From assembly GCA_035643775.1 (NCBI GenBank), contig DASQPV010000016.1:185252-249251 (forward strand): a stretch of DNA of 64,000 nucleotides, written 5' to 3'. The notes beneath the pieces are model-generated. The model saw only the letters and a list, made by a program, of their open reading frames with translations. It had not been told where the DNA came from and searched no databases. Below are positions 47,878 to 56,173 of the stretch, one piece after another (position 1 is the stretch's first letter; every line of letters starts with the position of its first letter). The stretch comes from Candidatus Angelobacter sp. (GTDB taxonomy: Bacteria; Bacteroidota; Bacteroidia; Flavobacteriales; Blattabacteriaceae). The position numbers and the translations under genes are program-made.

Positions 47878-48675
47878 ATGAATTTTCTTTACAAAATTAT
47901 TTCTAAGAAGAAAGAAGAGATTAGAAAAAATAGTAAAAAAAAATCAATAGAAGAACCAAGAAAGTGTCTTTCCCTATCTAATAGCATTAGAAAAAGCAAA
48001 ACTGGAATCATTGCAGAATTCAAGAGAATCTCTCCTACTAAAGTACTTATTAACGAAAGATTTTTTATAGAAGACGTAGTTATAGGATATGAAAATGCTG
48101 GTGCATCTGGTGTATCCGTTTTAACTGATGATAAATATTTTTCAGCTAGAAATGCTGATCTACCTAAAACTCGGAGAAACGTTTCCATTCCCATATTACG
48201 AAAGGATTTTATTATTGATGAATCCCAAATAATAGCCTCAAAAGCAATAGGAGCTGATGCTGTTTTATTTATTGCGGAAATTCTTTCAAAAGAGGTGCTC
48301 ATTAAATTCGTTAAAAAAGCTAAGAATATTGGATTGGACGTAATAATGGAACTTCATTCTTCAAACGAACTAGAGAAAATTCCCTTAGAGTTAGAGGAAG
48401 AGATTGACTTTATTGGTGTTAATAATAGAAATTTAAAAAATTTCTCAATAGATATTGAGTGTTCGGTCCAGTTATCTAGAAAAATAAATTTTTTTAAAAT
48501 TTCTGAAAGTGGAATTTCGAATCTTGGAGATATTTTTTTTTTAAAAAAGTTAGGGTTTCATAGCTTTCTAATAGGAGAAAGTTTTATGAATTCTTCTAAT
48601 CCTTGGAGGATTTGTGAAAAAATTATACAGAAGATGAATAATATTCCTTCTTATGAATTCTTCATTAAAAAATGA
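47878..48675 (+). CDS. trpC: Indole-3-glycerol phosphate synthase
   Basis: Closes the indole ring of indoleglycerol phosphate. The 265-aa TIM barrel has GIIAEFKRISPT (catalytic Glu and Lys), SVLTDDKYF, ILRKDFIIDESQI (catalytic Lys), GVNNRNLKNFSID and SESGISN. Full length. The ATG follows the shifted trpD stop by 6 bp, which itself argues that the true end of trpD is 47871. It overlaps trpF by 4 bp. Confidence 0.95.
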   Translation: MNFLYKIISKKKEEIRKNSKKKSIEEPRKCLSLSNSIRKSKTGIIAEFKRISPTKVLINERFFIEDVVIGYENAGASGVSVLTDDKYFSARNADLPKTRRNVSIPILRKDFIIDESQIIASKAIGADAVLFIAEILSKEVLIKFVKKAKNIGLDVIMELHSSNELEKIPLELEEEIDFIGVNNRNLKNFSIDIECSVQLSRKINFFKISESGISNLGDIFFLKKLGFHSFLIGESFMNSSNPWRICEKIIQKMNNIPSYEFFIKK

Positions 48676-49295
48676 AAAAAAAATTGAAAATAAAGATTTG
48701 TGGAATGAGAGAATTTTCCAATATTTCGTCTATTTCCATGTTGAAACCTGATTTTATGGGTTTTATTTTTTATAGAAACTCTCCTAGATTTGTTGGAGAA
48801 AATTTTATTGCTCCTAATTTAGGAAAAATATCTAAAGTTGGGGTTTTTGTTAACGCTTCGGAAGAAGAAATCTTAAGGAAAAGCTTTGAAAACAGGATTA
48901 AAAAGGTCCAATTGCACGGAGATGAAAGTCCAAATTTTTGCGAAAAAATATCTAGAAAAGGATTGAAAATAATCAAAGCATTCCAGATAAAGGACTCTTT
49001 TTCTTTCGAAAAAGTAAAAGCATACACGGATATCTGTCCGTATTTCCTTTTCGACACAAATACTCCAAATTTCGGAGGAAGTGGGAAAAAATTTTTATGG
49101 TCAAAACTTTCTGAATATAAAGAACCCACTCCTTTTTTTCTGAGTGGTGGAATAAGTGCTGATGATTGTTCACCCATTCTTTCGATTTCACATTCTAAAT
49201 TATTTTGTATAGATATGAATAGTCGTTTCGAAGAAAAACCGGCTATAAAAAATAAAATTCTGTTTAAGAGCTTTATAAAAAAAATAAGAAAATGA
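48672..49295 (+). CDS. trpF: Phosphoribosylanthranilate isomerase
   Basis: Amadori rearrangement between TrpD and TrpC steps. The 207-aa barrel has the catalytic Cys in KICGMRE, MGFIFYRNSPRFV, VGVFVNAS, QLHGDESP, the catalytic Asp in FDTNTPNFGGSGK, and FFLSGGISADD. Full length. It overlaps trpC and trpB by 4 bp each. Confidence 0.95.
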   Translation: MKKKLKIKICGMREFSNISSISMLKPDFMGFIFYRNSPRFVGENFIAPNLGKISKVGVFVNASEEEILRKSFENRIKKVQLHGDESPNFCEKISRKGLKIIKAFQIKDSFSFEKVKAYTDICPYFLFDTNTPNFGGSGKKFLWSKLSEYKEPTPFFLSGGISADDCSPILSISHSKLFCIDMNSRFEEKPAIKNKILFKSFIKKIRK

Positions 49296-50461
49296 TAGCT
49301 GACGAAAAAGGATTTTATGGTCAATTCGGGGGATCTTTCATACCTGAAATGCTTCGCTATAATATTGATGAAATTAATAGTAAATACAAAAAAATTGTTG
49401 AAAAAAAAAGTTTCCAAAGAAAATTGAAGAATTATCTGAGAGATTTTGTAGGTAGACCTACCCCACTTTTTTTGTGCAAAAAATTATCCTCTATTTATTG
49501 CTCTAATATTTACCTAAAAAGAGAAGATTTAAATCACACAGGATCTCATAAAATTAATAATGCCTTAGGCCAAGCTTTGTTAGCTAAAACTCTGGGAAAG
49601 ATAAAAATTATTGCCGAAACAGGAGCAGGTCAACATGGAGTAGCAACTGCGACAGTTTGTGCTTTTTTAGGAGGTCTTGAATGTATTATATTTATGGGAA
49701 AAAAGGATATAGAACGTCAATCTCCCAATGTTTCCCGTATGAATATGCTTGGAGCAAAGGTAATTCAGGTTTTAACAGGACAAAAAACTCTTAAAGATGC
49801 AGTAAATGAATCGATCCGTTTTTGGATTAATCACCCAGAAAGCTATTATTTGATAGGTTCTTCCGTTGGACCACATCCATATCCAAAAATGGTTACAGAA
49901 TTTCAGTCAATTATTAGTGAGGAAATACGGGAACAACTTCTTAAAAAAGAAGGCGTTTCTTGCCCAAATTACATACTGGCTTGTATTGGGGGTGGTAGCA
50001 ATGCGTCTGGAGTTTTTTATCATTTTTTAAATAGAGAATCAGTAAAGCTTATTGCAGTAGAGGCAGCTGGAACCGCAAAAACTTCTGAAACATCTACTGT
50101 TTCCTGTATAGGAACTAAGGGAGTTTTACATGGAAGCATGTCTATAATAATGCAAAATGAAGATGGACAACTAGTTAATCCTTGTTCAATATCAGCTGGA
50201 TTAAATTATCCAGGGATTGGACCAATGCAGGCTCATCTTTTTGAAAGTAAAAGAGTTCAGTTTATTAGTGCAACTGACGAAGAAGCTTTGCAGGCTGCTT
50301 ACGAAATTTCTAAACTTGAAGGAATTCTTCCAGCTTTAGAAAGCGCTCATGCCTTAGCTATCTTGCCTAAGTTACATCTTAAACGTGAAGATTTGGTAAT
50401 TGTAAATCTCTCAGGTAGAGGAGATAAAGATATGAAAGCTTATATTCATCATTTCACTTAA
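49292..50461 (+). CDS. trpB: Tryptophan synthase beta chain
   Basis: PLP enzyme that condenses indole and serine. The 389-aa protein has FGGSFIPE, GRPTPLF, LKREDLNHTGSHKINNALGQ (PLP Lys), ETGAGQHGVATA, the CIGGGSNASG phosphate loop, and SGRGDKD. Full length, all key residues present. The gap to trpA (41 bp) is the longest within the operon. Confidence 0.96.
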   Translation: MIADEKGFYGQFGGSFIPEMLRYNIDEINSKYKKIVEKKSFQRKLKNYLRDFVGRPTPLFLCKKLSSIYCSNIYLKREDLNHTGSHKINNALGQALLAKTLGKIKIIAETGAGQHGVATATVCAFLGGLECIIFMGKKDIERQSPNVSRMNMLGAKVIQVLTGQKTLKDAVNESIRFWINHPESYYLIGSSVGPHPYPKMVTEFQSIISEEIREQLLKKEGVSCPNYILACIGGGSNASGVFYHFLNRESVKLIAVEAAGTAKTSETSTVSCIGTKGVLHGSMSIIMQNEDGQLVNPCSISAGLNYPGIGPMQAHLFESKRVQFISATDEEALQAAYEISKLEGILPALESAHALAILPKLHLKREDLVIVNLSGRGDKDMKAYIHHFT

Positions 50462-50502
50462 TCATATCACTTAAATCTCAGAGTAGGCCAAAATTTACAC
50501 TA

Positions 50503-51276
50503 GTGAACTCTATAAAAAAATGTTTTTTTGAAAAAAAAAAGTATATATTAAGTATTTATTTAACAGCAGGTTATCCAAATATAAAAAGTACACAAAAAAT
50601 TTTTAAAAAATTACAAGAAATTAAAGTAGTTGACATTATTGAAATAGGCTTGCCATATTCAGATCCTTTATCTGATGGAATCATTATTCAAAATAGCAGC
50701 CAAAAAGCCTTAGAAAATGGGATAACCATAAAGCTATTCTTCAGTCAATTATATGCAATAAAAAAAAACAAACCCATAATACTTATGGGTTATTATAACC
50801 AGTTTCTAAAATTTGGAGAAGAAAGATTTTTAAAAGATTGTATTAAATCCGGAATATCTGGTTTAATTTTTCCGGATCTTCCAGTTGAAATTTATAAAAG
50901 TAAATACCATACTCTTTTTAAGAGCTTTGATTTACCCTTGATTTTCCTAGCTACCCCCAAAACTACTGATAAATATATTCTTATGCTAAGTAAGATAACA
51001 AGAAGTTTCTTGTATTTGGTTTCTTCCTCCTCAACTACAGGCCCTAAGAAAAAAATTAGTTTTGAACAATTATTTTTTTTTGACAATATTAAAAATTTAA
51101 ATTTTAATATTCCTAAATTGGTTGGTTTTGGTATATCCAATAAAATACATTTTAATATAGCTTGTTCTTCTTTTGAAGGGGCAATAATAGGAAGTGAATT
51201 TCTCAGTTATTTAGCTTTAGAAGAAAAAAGATTAGAAGAAAGTATTGAAAATTTTTTCAATTTTTTTTTTGCTTAA
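50503..51276 (+). CDS. trpA: Tryptophan synthase alpha chain
   Basis: Splits indoleglycerol phosphate and channels indole to TrpB. The 257-aa barrel starts at a GTG (MNSIKKCFFEKKKYILSIYLTAGYP) and has the catalytic Glu and Asp in IEIGLPYSDPLSDG, ILMGYYNQF, GLIFPDLPVE, and a loop with SSSTTGPK. The C-terminal phosphate site (VGFGISNK) is kept. Last gene of the operon; convergent with tilS. Confidence 0.94.
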   Translation: MNSIKKCFFEKKKYILSIYLTAGYPNIKSTQKIFKKLQEIKVVDIIEIGLPYSDPLSDGIIIQNSSQKALENGITIKLFFSQLYAIKKNKPIILMGYYNQFLKFGEERFLKDCIKSGISGLIFPDLPVEIYKSKYHTLFKSFDLPLIFLATPKTTDKYILMLSKITRSFLYLVSSSSTTGPKKKISFEQLFFFDNIKNLNFNIPKLVGFGISNKIHFNIACSSFEGAIIGSEFLSYLALEEKRLEESIENFFNFFFA

Positions 51277-51278
51277 CT

Positions 51279-52574
51279 CTAACTTAAATGAATATTTAAT
51301 ACATGTTTCGTTTTTTCAGTTACCTTAAATCTATCGTCTAGTCTTCTTTTTACAATCCATACTATATCATTATAAGCATTTGTCAAAATCCAAATATGAT
51401 CTTTTTCAAAAAGGGAAAGTTTTTCGTCTTTAAAATACTTACTTAATTTTTTCTTAAAATTTGTTCCTAATGGATAAAAATAATCGCCTTTTTTCCAAGT
51501 TCTTAATTGTAAAGGCCATTGTAATTTATACAAATCTAAGGCTGCATCTGCAGATGATTCAATCTTCTGATTGAAGGAAAAATATAAAGAAAAAGGGGTT
51601 TTTTTAGGTAGAAGATCTATTATTTTATAGACTTTTTGCTCTATATTTCTTATCCTAGGCAAAAGGATCCAATAATTTCTATCTTTTAGAATTCTGTATT
51701 TTCTTGAAAAGATTTGCTTTCCTGATTGAGCGTTTAAAAGCCTAATCATATCAGTAATATTTACAAAACCATAAGGGGAAAACAATTTAAAAAGACAAGT
51801 AGTTAGAGTATGGATTTTTTTCAGTTTTTTACAGTGAATTTTCCAAAAAAAAGGATGGAATGTTTTTACTTCAGTAATTTCTGAAGAAATTTTTTGGAAA
51901 TATTCATTTTCTAAATGAAAGGTCTCGTTTAGAAAATTGATCGTTTTTTGGAAATTTTTGTAAAAATTTATAGAAAGTTTTTTGAAAACTGGGACTAAGT
52001 CGTGTCGAACAATGTTTCTAAAATATTCATTTTTACTATTGCTACTATCTTCTCTCCAAGAAATATCATGTTTCTTGGCAAAAGAGATAATTTCTGATTT
52101 AGTAAAAGGCAAAAGTGGCCGTATATATTGCTTTCTTTTTTTAGGAATGCCTAAAAACCCTTTAATTCCAGTGCCTCTAATAAGATTAAGAAAAAAATTT
52201 TCTATAGAATCATCTAAATGGTGACCTAAAGCAAGAAAATCGTAAGATTTTGTGTTGAGCAATTGTTCAAACCAATCATAACGAAGTACTCTAGCCGAAA
52301 TTTGCATATTTTTCTTTTCAAGAACATTAAAGCGTTTCTTATATAGAGGTATATTTCTTTTTAGACAAAAATAGGTTACGAAGGTTTCATCTTTATTAGA
52401 AAAATCTCCTCTTAACTGAAAATTAGCATGAACAACACCAAATGGTATCCTTAGTTTAAGGAGAATATTTAATAGCGACATGCTGTCGATTCCTCCACTT
52501 ACAGCAACAAGGATTTTTTTTCCTAATGGAAAGATTTTTTTAATCTCTCTGAAAAGTTTTTCTTCATTTAACAT
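51279..52574 (-). CDS. tilS: tRNA(Ile)-lysidine synthetase
   Basis: Converts C34 of tRNA-Ile(CAU) to lysidine so that AUA is read as Ile; essential where AUA is frequent, as in this AT-rich genome. The 431-aa protein has the PP-loop VAVSGGIDSMSLLN, LALGHHLDDSIENFFLNLIRG and SWREDSSNSKNEYFRN, plus the C-terminal domains with WKKGDYFYPLG. Full length. It overlaps aroK by 11 bp. Confidence 0.94.
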   Translation of the reverse strand: MLNEEKLFREIKKIFPLGKKILVAVSGGIDSMSLLNILLKLRIPFGVVHANFQLRGDFSNKDETFVTYFCLKRNIPLYKKRFNVLEKKNMQISARVLRYDWFEQLLNTKSYDFLALGHHLDDSIENFFLNLIRGTGIKGFLGIPKKRKQYIRPLLPFTKSEIISFAKKHDISWREDSSNSKNEYFRNIVRHDLVPVFKKLSINFYKNFQKTINFLNETFHLENEYFQKISSEITEVKTFHPFFWKIHCKKLKKIHTLTTCLFKLFSPYGFVNITDMIRLLNAQSGKQIFSRKYRILKDRNYWILLPRIRNIEQKVYKIIDLLPKKTPFSLYFSFNQKIESSADAALDLYKLQWPLQLRTWKKGDYFYPLGTNFKKKLSKYFKDEKLSLFEKDHIWILTNAYNDIVWIVKRRLDDRFKVTEKTKHVLNIHLS

Positions 52575-53085
52575 CTTTTAAAAGACTTTTTAGGTAAAAA
52601 ACTATCTCTTCAATAGATTTACCTTTAATAGATATTTTTTTTTTAGCTCTTTCGTAGATGCCCCTTCTCTCATAGAGTTGATTATTTATGAATCTCAATA
52701 AAGATAGATCATCTAAATGGTAAATTATAGGTCTGGTTTCTCTTTGTAAACGCAATCTTTCAAATAAAGAAGAAGCTCCGTATCTTAGGTAAACAATGCA
52801 CGCTTTTTCATTCATTATATTTATATTTTCATAATGGCAAGGTGTTCCTCCACCTAATGCTAGGATATAGGATTTGTAGTTTTTTAAAAATTCTTTCAGA
52901 GTTTTATGTTCTATCTTTCTAAAGAATAATTCCCCATTTTTTTTGAATATTTCATAAATAGACTTTTTTTTATTCTTGCAGATAAGATCATCAAGATCAT
53001 AAAAATGATGCTTTAAATATGTGGAAAAAGCATGCCCCACGTAACTTTTTCCACATCCCATGTATCCAATTAAAATTAATTTCAA
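52564..53085 (-). CDS. aroK: Shikimate kinase
   Basis: Phosphorylates shikimate on the way to chorismate, which feeds the trp operon next door. The 173-aa protein has the P-loop GYMGCGKSYVG, the shikimate site DLDD and FFRKIE, LGGGTP and the lid ETRPIIYH. Full length. It leads a two-gene unit with tilS. Confidence 0.93.
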   Translation of the reverse strand: MKLILIGYMGCGKSYVGHAFSTYLKHHFYDLDDLICKNKKKSIYEIFKKNGELFFRKIEHKTLKEFLKNYKSYILALGGGTPCHYENINIMNEKACIVYLRYGASSLFERLRLQRETRPIIYHLDDLSLLRFINNQLYERRGIYERAKKKISIKGKSIEEIVFYLKSLLKDVK

Positions 53086-53112
53086 AAAAAAAAAATTATT
53101 ACGGTTTAATAC

Positions 53113-53143
53113 TATATAATTTTTTTTTTTTTAAAATTATATA
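53113..53143. repeat. AT-only inverted repeat with T13 run
   Basis: TATATAATTTT and AAAATTATATA form an 11-bp perfect stem around nine T's, in the 95-bp space between the divergent aroK and tRNA-Lys. It lies upstream of both genes, so it is not a terminator for either. It may be a curved or melted promoter element, or simple AT drift. Confidence 0.5.
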
Positions 53144-53150
53144 TACATTT

Positions 53151-53158
53151 TAATTTTG
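53151..53158 (+). promoter_or_regulatory. Candidate Bacteroidota -7 box for tRNA-Lys
   Basis: TAATTTTG fits the Bacteroidota -7 consensus TAnnTTTG exactly and ends 22 bp before the tRNA, a sensible distance for a short leader. The -33 position falls in a T-rich run without a clear TTTG. Chance matches are common in AT-rich DNA. Confidence 0.35.
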
Positions 53159-53180
53159 CAAATTTTTTTAGATACACAAA

Positions 53181-53253
53181 GACTTGGTAGCTCAGTTGGT
53201 AGAGCATTACACTTTTAATGTAAGGGTCCTGGGTTCGATCCCCAGCCAAGTCA
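53181..53253 (+). tRNA. tRNA-Lys (anticodon TTT)
   Basis: A 73-nt cloverleaf. The acceptor GACTTGG pairs with CCAAGTC, the D arm is GCTC/GAGC, the anticodon stem TTACA/TGTAA holds the loop CTTTTAA (anticodon TTT), the T arm is CTGGG-TTCGATC-CCCAG, and the discriminator is A. No CCA is encoded. It ends 3 bp before the stop of the convergent rpoZ. It is a substrate for LysS, MnmA and MnmE, all encoded here. Confidence 0.97.
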
Positions 53254-53256
53254 ATA

Positions 53257-53574
53257 TTAGTCAATATTCTTGTCCCTATCTAAAAATTCTTGTGTAGCAA
53301 TAACAGTTGGGTGAGGAACTTCCTCAAATAACTTGGAGATACCAACTGTTTCTTTATTTTCCAAAATTTCGTCTAGTGCCTTATCTTTATATTTATAAGA
53401 AAAAAATTTTTCCATTTTTTGATATATTTCATCTTTGATAAGTTTATTTATTTCATAAGATCGTTTACTCAATCTTAAAATAACCGCATAAATGCTTTCT
53501 CCAGATTTTTCTATTTTTTTTATATCGAAAATTTTAGTTGTTTTTGGTATTTTTTTTAGTTTTCCTAAATCCAT
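53257..53574 (-). CDS. rpoZ: RNA polymerase omega/Rpb6-like subunit
   Basis: Small RNA polymerase assembly subunit. The 105-aa product starts MDLGKLKKIPKTT and has the conserved segment IYAVILRLSKRSYEINKLIKDEI, then LDEILENKE and a C-terminal HPTVIATQEFLD, matching Bacteroidota omega proteins (about 105-110 aa). It lies in the flavobacterial order dapA-bamD-rpoZ, 4 bp after bamD. Confidence 0.85.
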   Translation of the reverse strand: MDLGKLKKIPKTTKIFDIKKIEKSGESIYAVILRLSKRSYEINKLIKDEIYQKMEKFFSYKYKDKALDEILENKETVGISKLFEEVPHPTVIATQEFLDRDKNID

Positions 53575-53578
53575 ATAA

Positions 53579-54247
53579 TTAAATGAAGTTTAACTTTTTC
53601 TTTGAAAGAAACATATAAAAAATAGCCTCTTCTCTGAAACTACTGTTTCTAAAATCTCTAAAATCATTGATAAAGTTTTTAAAAGATACGTAAGCTGCTT
53701 TATATTGCATCATATTATAATAAGTTTTTGATCTTTCGAAAGATTTTTTTTCGGTTTTTTTTAACAATTTTTCTAATAATTCTTTAGCTTTAGAATAATT
53801 TTTCTTATATGGATATTTTTTTAAAAAAAATCTGAGCCTTTCTATTGCTAGATAAGTGTTCTTATGATCAAGATTAAATGAAGATAAATAATAGCAATAA
53901 GCGGATTGAAATAACGCTTCTCCGGAAAATTTATCCTTTGGATAAAGATGGTAAAAGTTGTAAAATTGAATTCCTGCTAAAATGTAATTTTTTACATTAA
54001 AATTAGACCTTGCTATCTTATAGAGAATAGCTTTTTTCAATTTATATTGATTAATAGAAACTAAACGATTAAATAATTTTAGAGATTTTTCATATTTTTT
54101 ACTTTCGTAATGTAAACAAGCATGATATAAAATTAGTTTTTGATCGAAACTATTGTTTTTGCTCTCTATAACTAGAAAATTGTTATTTTTAGAGAGAAAA
54201 AATACCCCTATTATAGGAATAAAAATTTTAAAAAACTTACAGATCAT
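53579..54247 (-). CDS. bamD: Outer membrane assembly factor BamD (no lipobox cysteine)
   Basis: TPR-like component of the BAM machine that inserts beta-barrels in the outer membrane. The 222-aa product has an N-terminal hydrophobic stretch, then TPR-like helices: LYHACLHYESKKYEKSLKLFNRL, FYHLYPKDKFSGEALFQSAYCYY and AIERLRFFLKKYP. Normal BamD is a lipoprotein; here the only N-terminal Cys is residue 3, before the hydrophobic stretch, so no lipobox is seen. It is also shorter than usual (about 260 aa). Position between dapA and rpoZ supports the call. The start overlaps the dapA stop by 4 bp. Confidence 0.8.
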   Translation of the reverse strand: MICKFFKIFIPIIGVFFLSKNNNFLVIESKNNSFDQKLILYHACLHYESKKYEKSLKLFNRLVSINQYKLKKAILYKIARSNFNVKNYILAGIQFYNFYHLYPKDKFSGEALFQSAYCYYLSSFNLDHKNTYLAIERLRFFLKKYPYKKNYSKAKELLEKLLKKTEKKSFERSKTYYNMMQYKAAYVSFKNFINDFRDFRNSSFREEAIFYMFLSKKKLNFI

Positions 54248-55164
54248 AATAGTAATTTTTTTCTTATGGATTTAGTCACTAATATATTTCTATATTCTAT
54301 CTTAATTTTTTCTATCAGAGTTAGAGAAGCTTTAACTAATGGCAATCTAACGTTAGATTCGCAAATTCCAATAATTTTTAACAAAGCTTTAATTCCTGTT
54401 GGATTGCCTTCTTCAAAAAGAAGATGAATCATTTCTATAATATTATAGAATAATAGAAAAGCTTTTTCTGGCTTGTTTTTTTTTGCTAAAAAAATAATAT
54501 CAGAAAATTGTTTAGGAAAACCTTGAGCTATTACAGAAATAGCTCCATCACCTCCACCTAAGATAATAGGTAAAGCCAAAGAATCATCTCCGGAAATTAC
54601 GCTGAAATTTTCAGGTTTTTTTTTTATTATTTCATAAGCTTGTAAAATATTTCCAGAGGCTTCTTTAACTCCTACTATATTAGAAAACTCGTTAGCTAAA
54701 TGAACAATAGTTTCTGTTAGTATATTAGAACCTGTTCTAGACGGAACATTATAAATCATTATATCAGAAGTTGTATATTTAGCAATAGACTTAAAATGTA
54801 TATAAAGACCAATCTGTGTTGGACGGTTATAATAAGGCGAAACAGAAAGTATACATTCAAATACAGTGAGATCCGTCTTATAAATTTGCTCAATCACATT
54901 TTCAGGATCGTTTCCCCCAATTCCTAATATTAATGGAAGGTTTTTTCCATTAGCTGATTTAATACAATTGATAATATCTATTTTTTCTTCTTCTTTTAAA
55001 GAAAAAGGCTCAGCTGTACTTCCTAGTAAAACTAGATAAGAAACTCCTCTTTTGCTAGTGTAAGAAACAAGTTTTTCAAGATTTTGAAAATCAATTTTTC
55101 CCTTTTCGCTAAAAGGTGTTATTAGAGCCGCCCCAGTTCCATATAATATACAGTTGTTATCCAT
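54244..55164 (-). CDS. dapA: 4-hydroxy-tetrahydrodipicolinate synthase
   Basis: First committed step to lysine/DAP from aspartate semialdehyde and pyruvate. The 306-aa barrel has GTGAALITPF, the GTTGE loop as GSTAEP (first Thr replaced by Ser), SPYYNRPTQ with Tyr, YNVPSRTG with Tyr and Arg, and the Schiff-base Lys in VGVKEASGN. I start at the ATG at 55164; 22 extra in-frame residues upstream are unrelated. It leads dapA-bamD-rpoZ and works with dapD. Confidence 0.94.
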   Translation of the reverse strand: MDNNCILYGTGAALITPFSEKGKIDFQNLEKLVSYTSKRGVSYLVLLGSTAEPFSLKEEEKIDIINCIKSANGKNLPLILGIGGNDPENVIEQIYKTDLTVFECILSVSPYYNRPTQIGLYIHFKSIAKYTTSDIMIYNVPSRTGSNILTETIVHLANEFSNIVGVKEASGNILQAYEIIKKKPENFSVISGDDSLALPIILGGGDGAISVIAQGFPKQFSDIIFLAKKNKPEKAFLLFYNIIEMIHLLFEEGNPTGIKALLKIIGICESNVRLPLVKASLTLIEKIKIEYRNILVTKSIRKKLLL

Positions 55165-55235
55165 ATTCTTAAAAATAAACTTATATCTATAAAAATAAAT
55201 AAGGGTAATTATTGTTTTAGAAGTTTTCAAAGAAA

Positions 55236-56171
55236 ATGTATAAAAATTTTATAGATAACGTTAAAATTTACTGCAAAAGTGGAAAAGGAGGATATGGATC
55301 TGTACATTTTCGTAGAGATAGAGGTGCAGATGGAGGAAATGTAATATTTAGAGGAAATCATCATTGCTGGACTCTTTTACATCTAAAATATAAAAAGCAT
55401 CACATAGCTGAAAACGGTTTTCCTGTTAGTGGGGCGAAAGGTAAAAACTGCGTTATAGAAATCCCAATAGGTACAGTAGTAAAAAATGAGAAAAATGAAA
55501 TTCTACTCGAGATTACAAAAAATAATCAAACAAAAATTCTATTCAAAGGAGGAAAAGGGGGATTAGGTAATTGGAATTACCGAAGTTCTAAACCTTGTTA
55601 TTCCCAATATGGAATGAAAGGTAGAGAAGGATGGATTATTCTTGAACTAAAACTTTTATCAGATGTAGGATTAGTTGGATTTCCGAATTCTGGAAAATCT
55701 AGTCTATTAGCTGCAATTACTTCCTCAAAACCTAAAATTGCGGAGTATGCATTTACGACCCTAACTCCTCATTTAGGGATTGTTTTTTGTTCTGATTATA
55801 GGGATTTTATTATTGCAGATATTCCAGGTTTTATTGAAGGGGCTTCAAAGGGTAAAGGACTAGGATATAGGTTTTTAAAACATCTTGAAAGAAATTCTGT
55901 TCTTCTTTTTCTTATTCCAGCAAACACTAAAGATTTTGAAAAAGAGTATGAAATACTCTTGTCTGAACTACGGGAATATAATCCATGTTTGCTTGAGAAA
56001 CCTCGTTTAATAGTTATTTCTAAATCTGACTTAATTAATGAAAATATTAAAATAAAGAAAAACTTATCTTTTCAACCCATTTTCATTTCATCAAAAAATA
56101 AAGAAGGATTGATAGATCTAAAAGAAAAATTATTGGAGAAAGTACAATCTTCTACTTATTTCTTTAGATGA
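55236..56171 (+). CDS. obgE: GTPase Obg/CgtA (shortened Obg domain)
   Basis: GTPase of 50S assembly. The 311-aa protein has the Obg fold start (NFIDNVKIYCKSGKGGYGSVHFRRD), WTLLHLKYKKHHIAENG, GKGGLGN, then the G domain: GFPNSGKSSLL, TTLTPHLGIV, DIPGFIEGASKGKGLGYRFLKHLER and SKSDL. The glycine-rich part after FRR is cut down (DRGADGGNVIF instead of a longer ..GGPDGGDGGKGG..), and the segment after ENG is also short. No C-terminal extension. Divergent from dapA. Confidence 0.93.
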   Translation: MYKNFIDNVKIYCKSGKGGYGSVHFRRDRGADGGNVIFRGNHHCWTLLHLKYKKHHIAENGFPVSGAKGKNCVIEIPIGTVVKNEKNEILLEITKNNQTKILFKGGKGGLGNWNYRSSKPCYSQYGMKGREGWIILELKLLSDVGLVGFPNSGKSSLLAAITSSKPKIAEYAFTTLTPHLGIVFCSDYRDFIIADIPGFIEGASKGKGLGYRFLKHLERNSVLLFLIPANTKDFEKEYEILLSELREYNPCLLEKPRLIVISKSDLINENIKIKKNLSFQPIFISSKNKEGLIDLKEKLLEKVQSSTYFFR

Positions 56172-56173
56172 CG

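Noticed and set aside
48770..49417. A 215-codon minus-strand open frame across trpF/trpB
   Set aside because: Both sense products are clear Trp enzymes in an overlapping operon; the antisense frame has no recognisable features.
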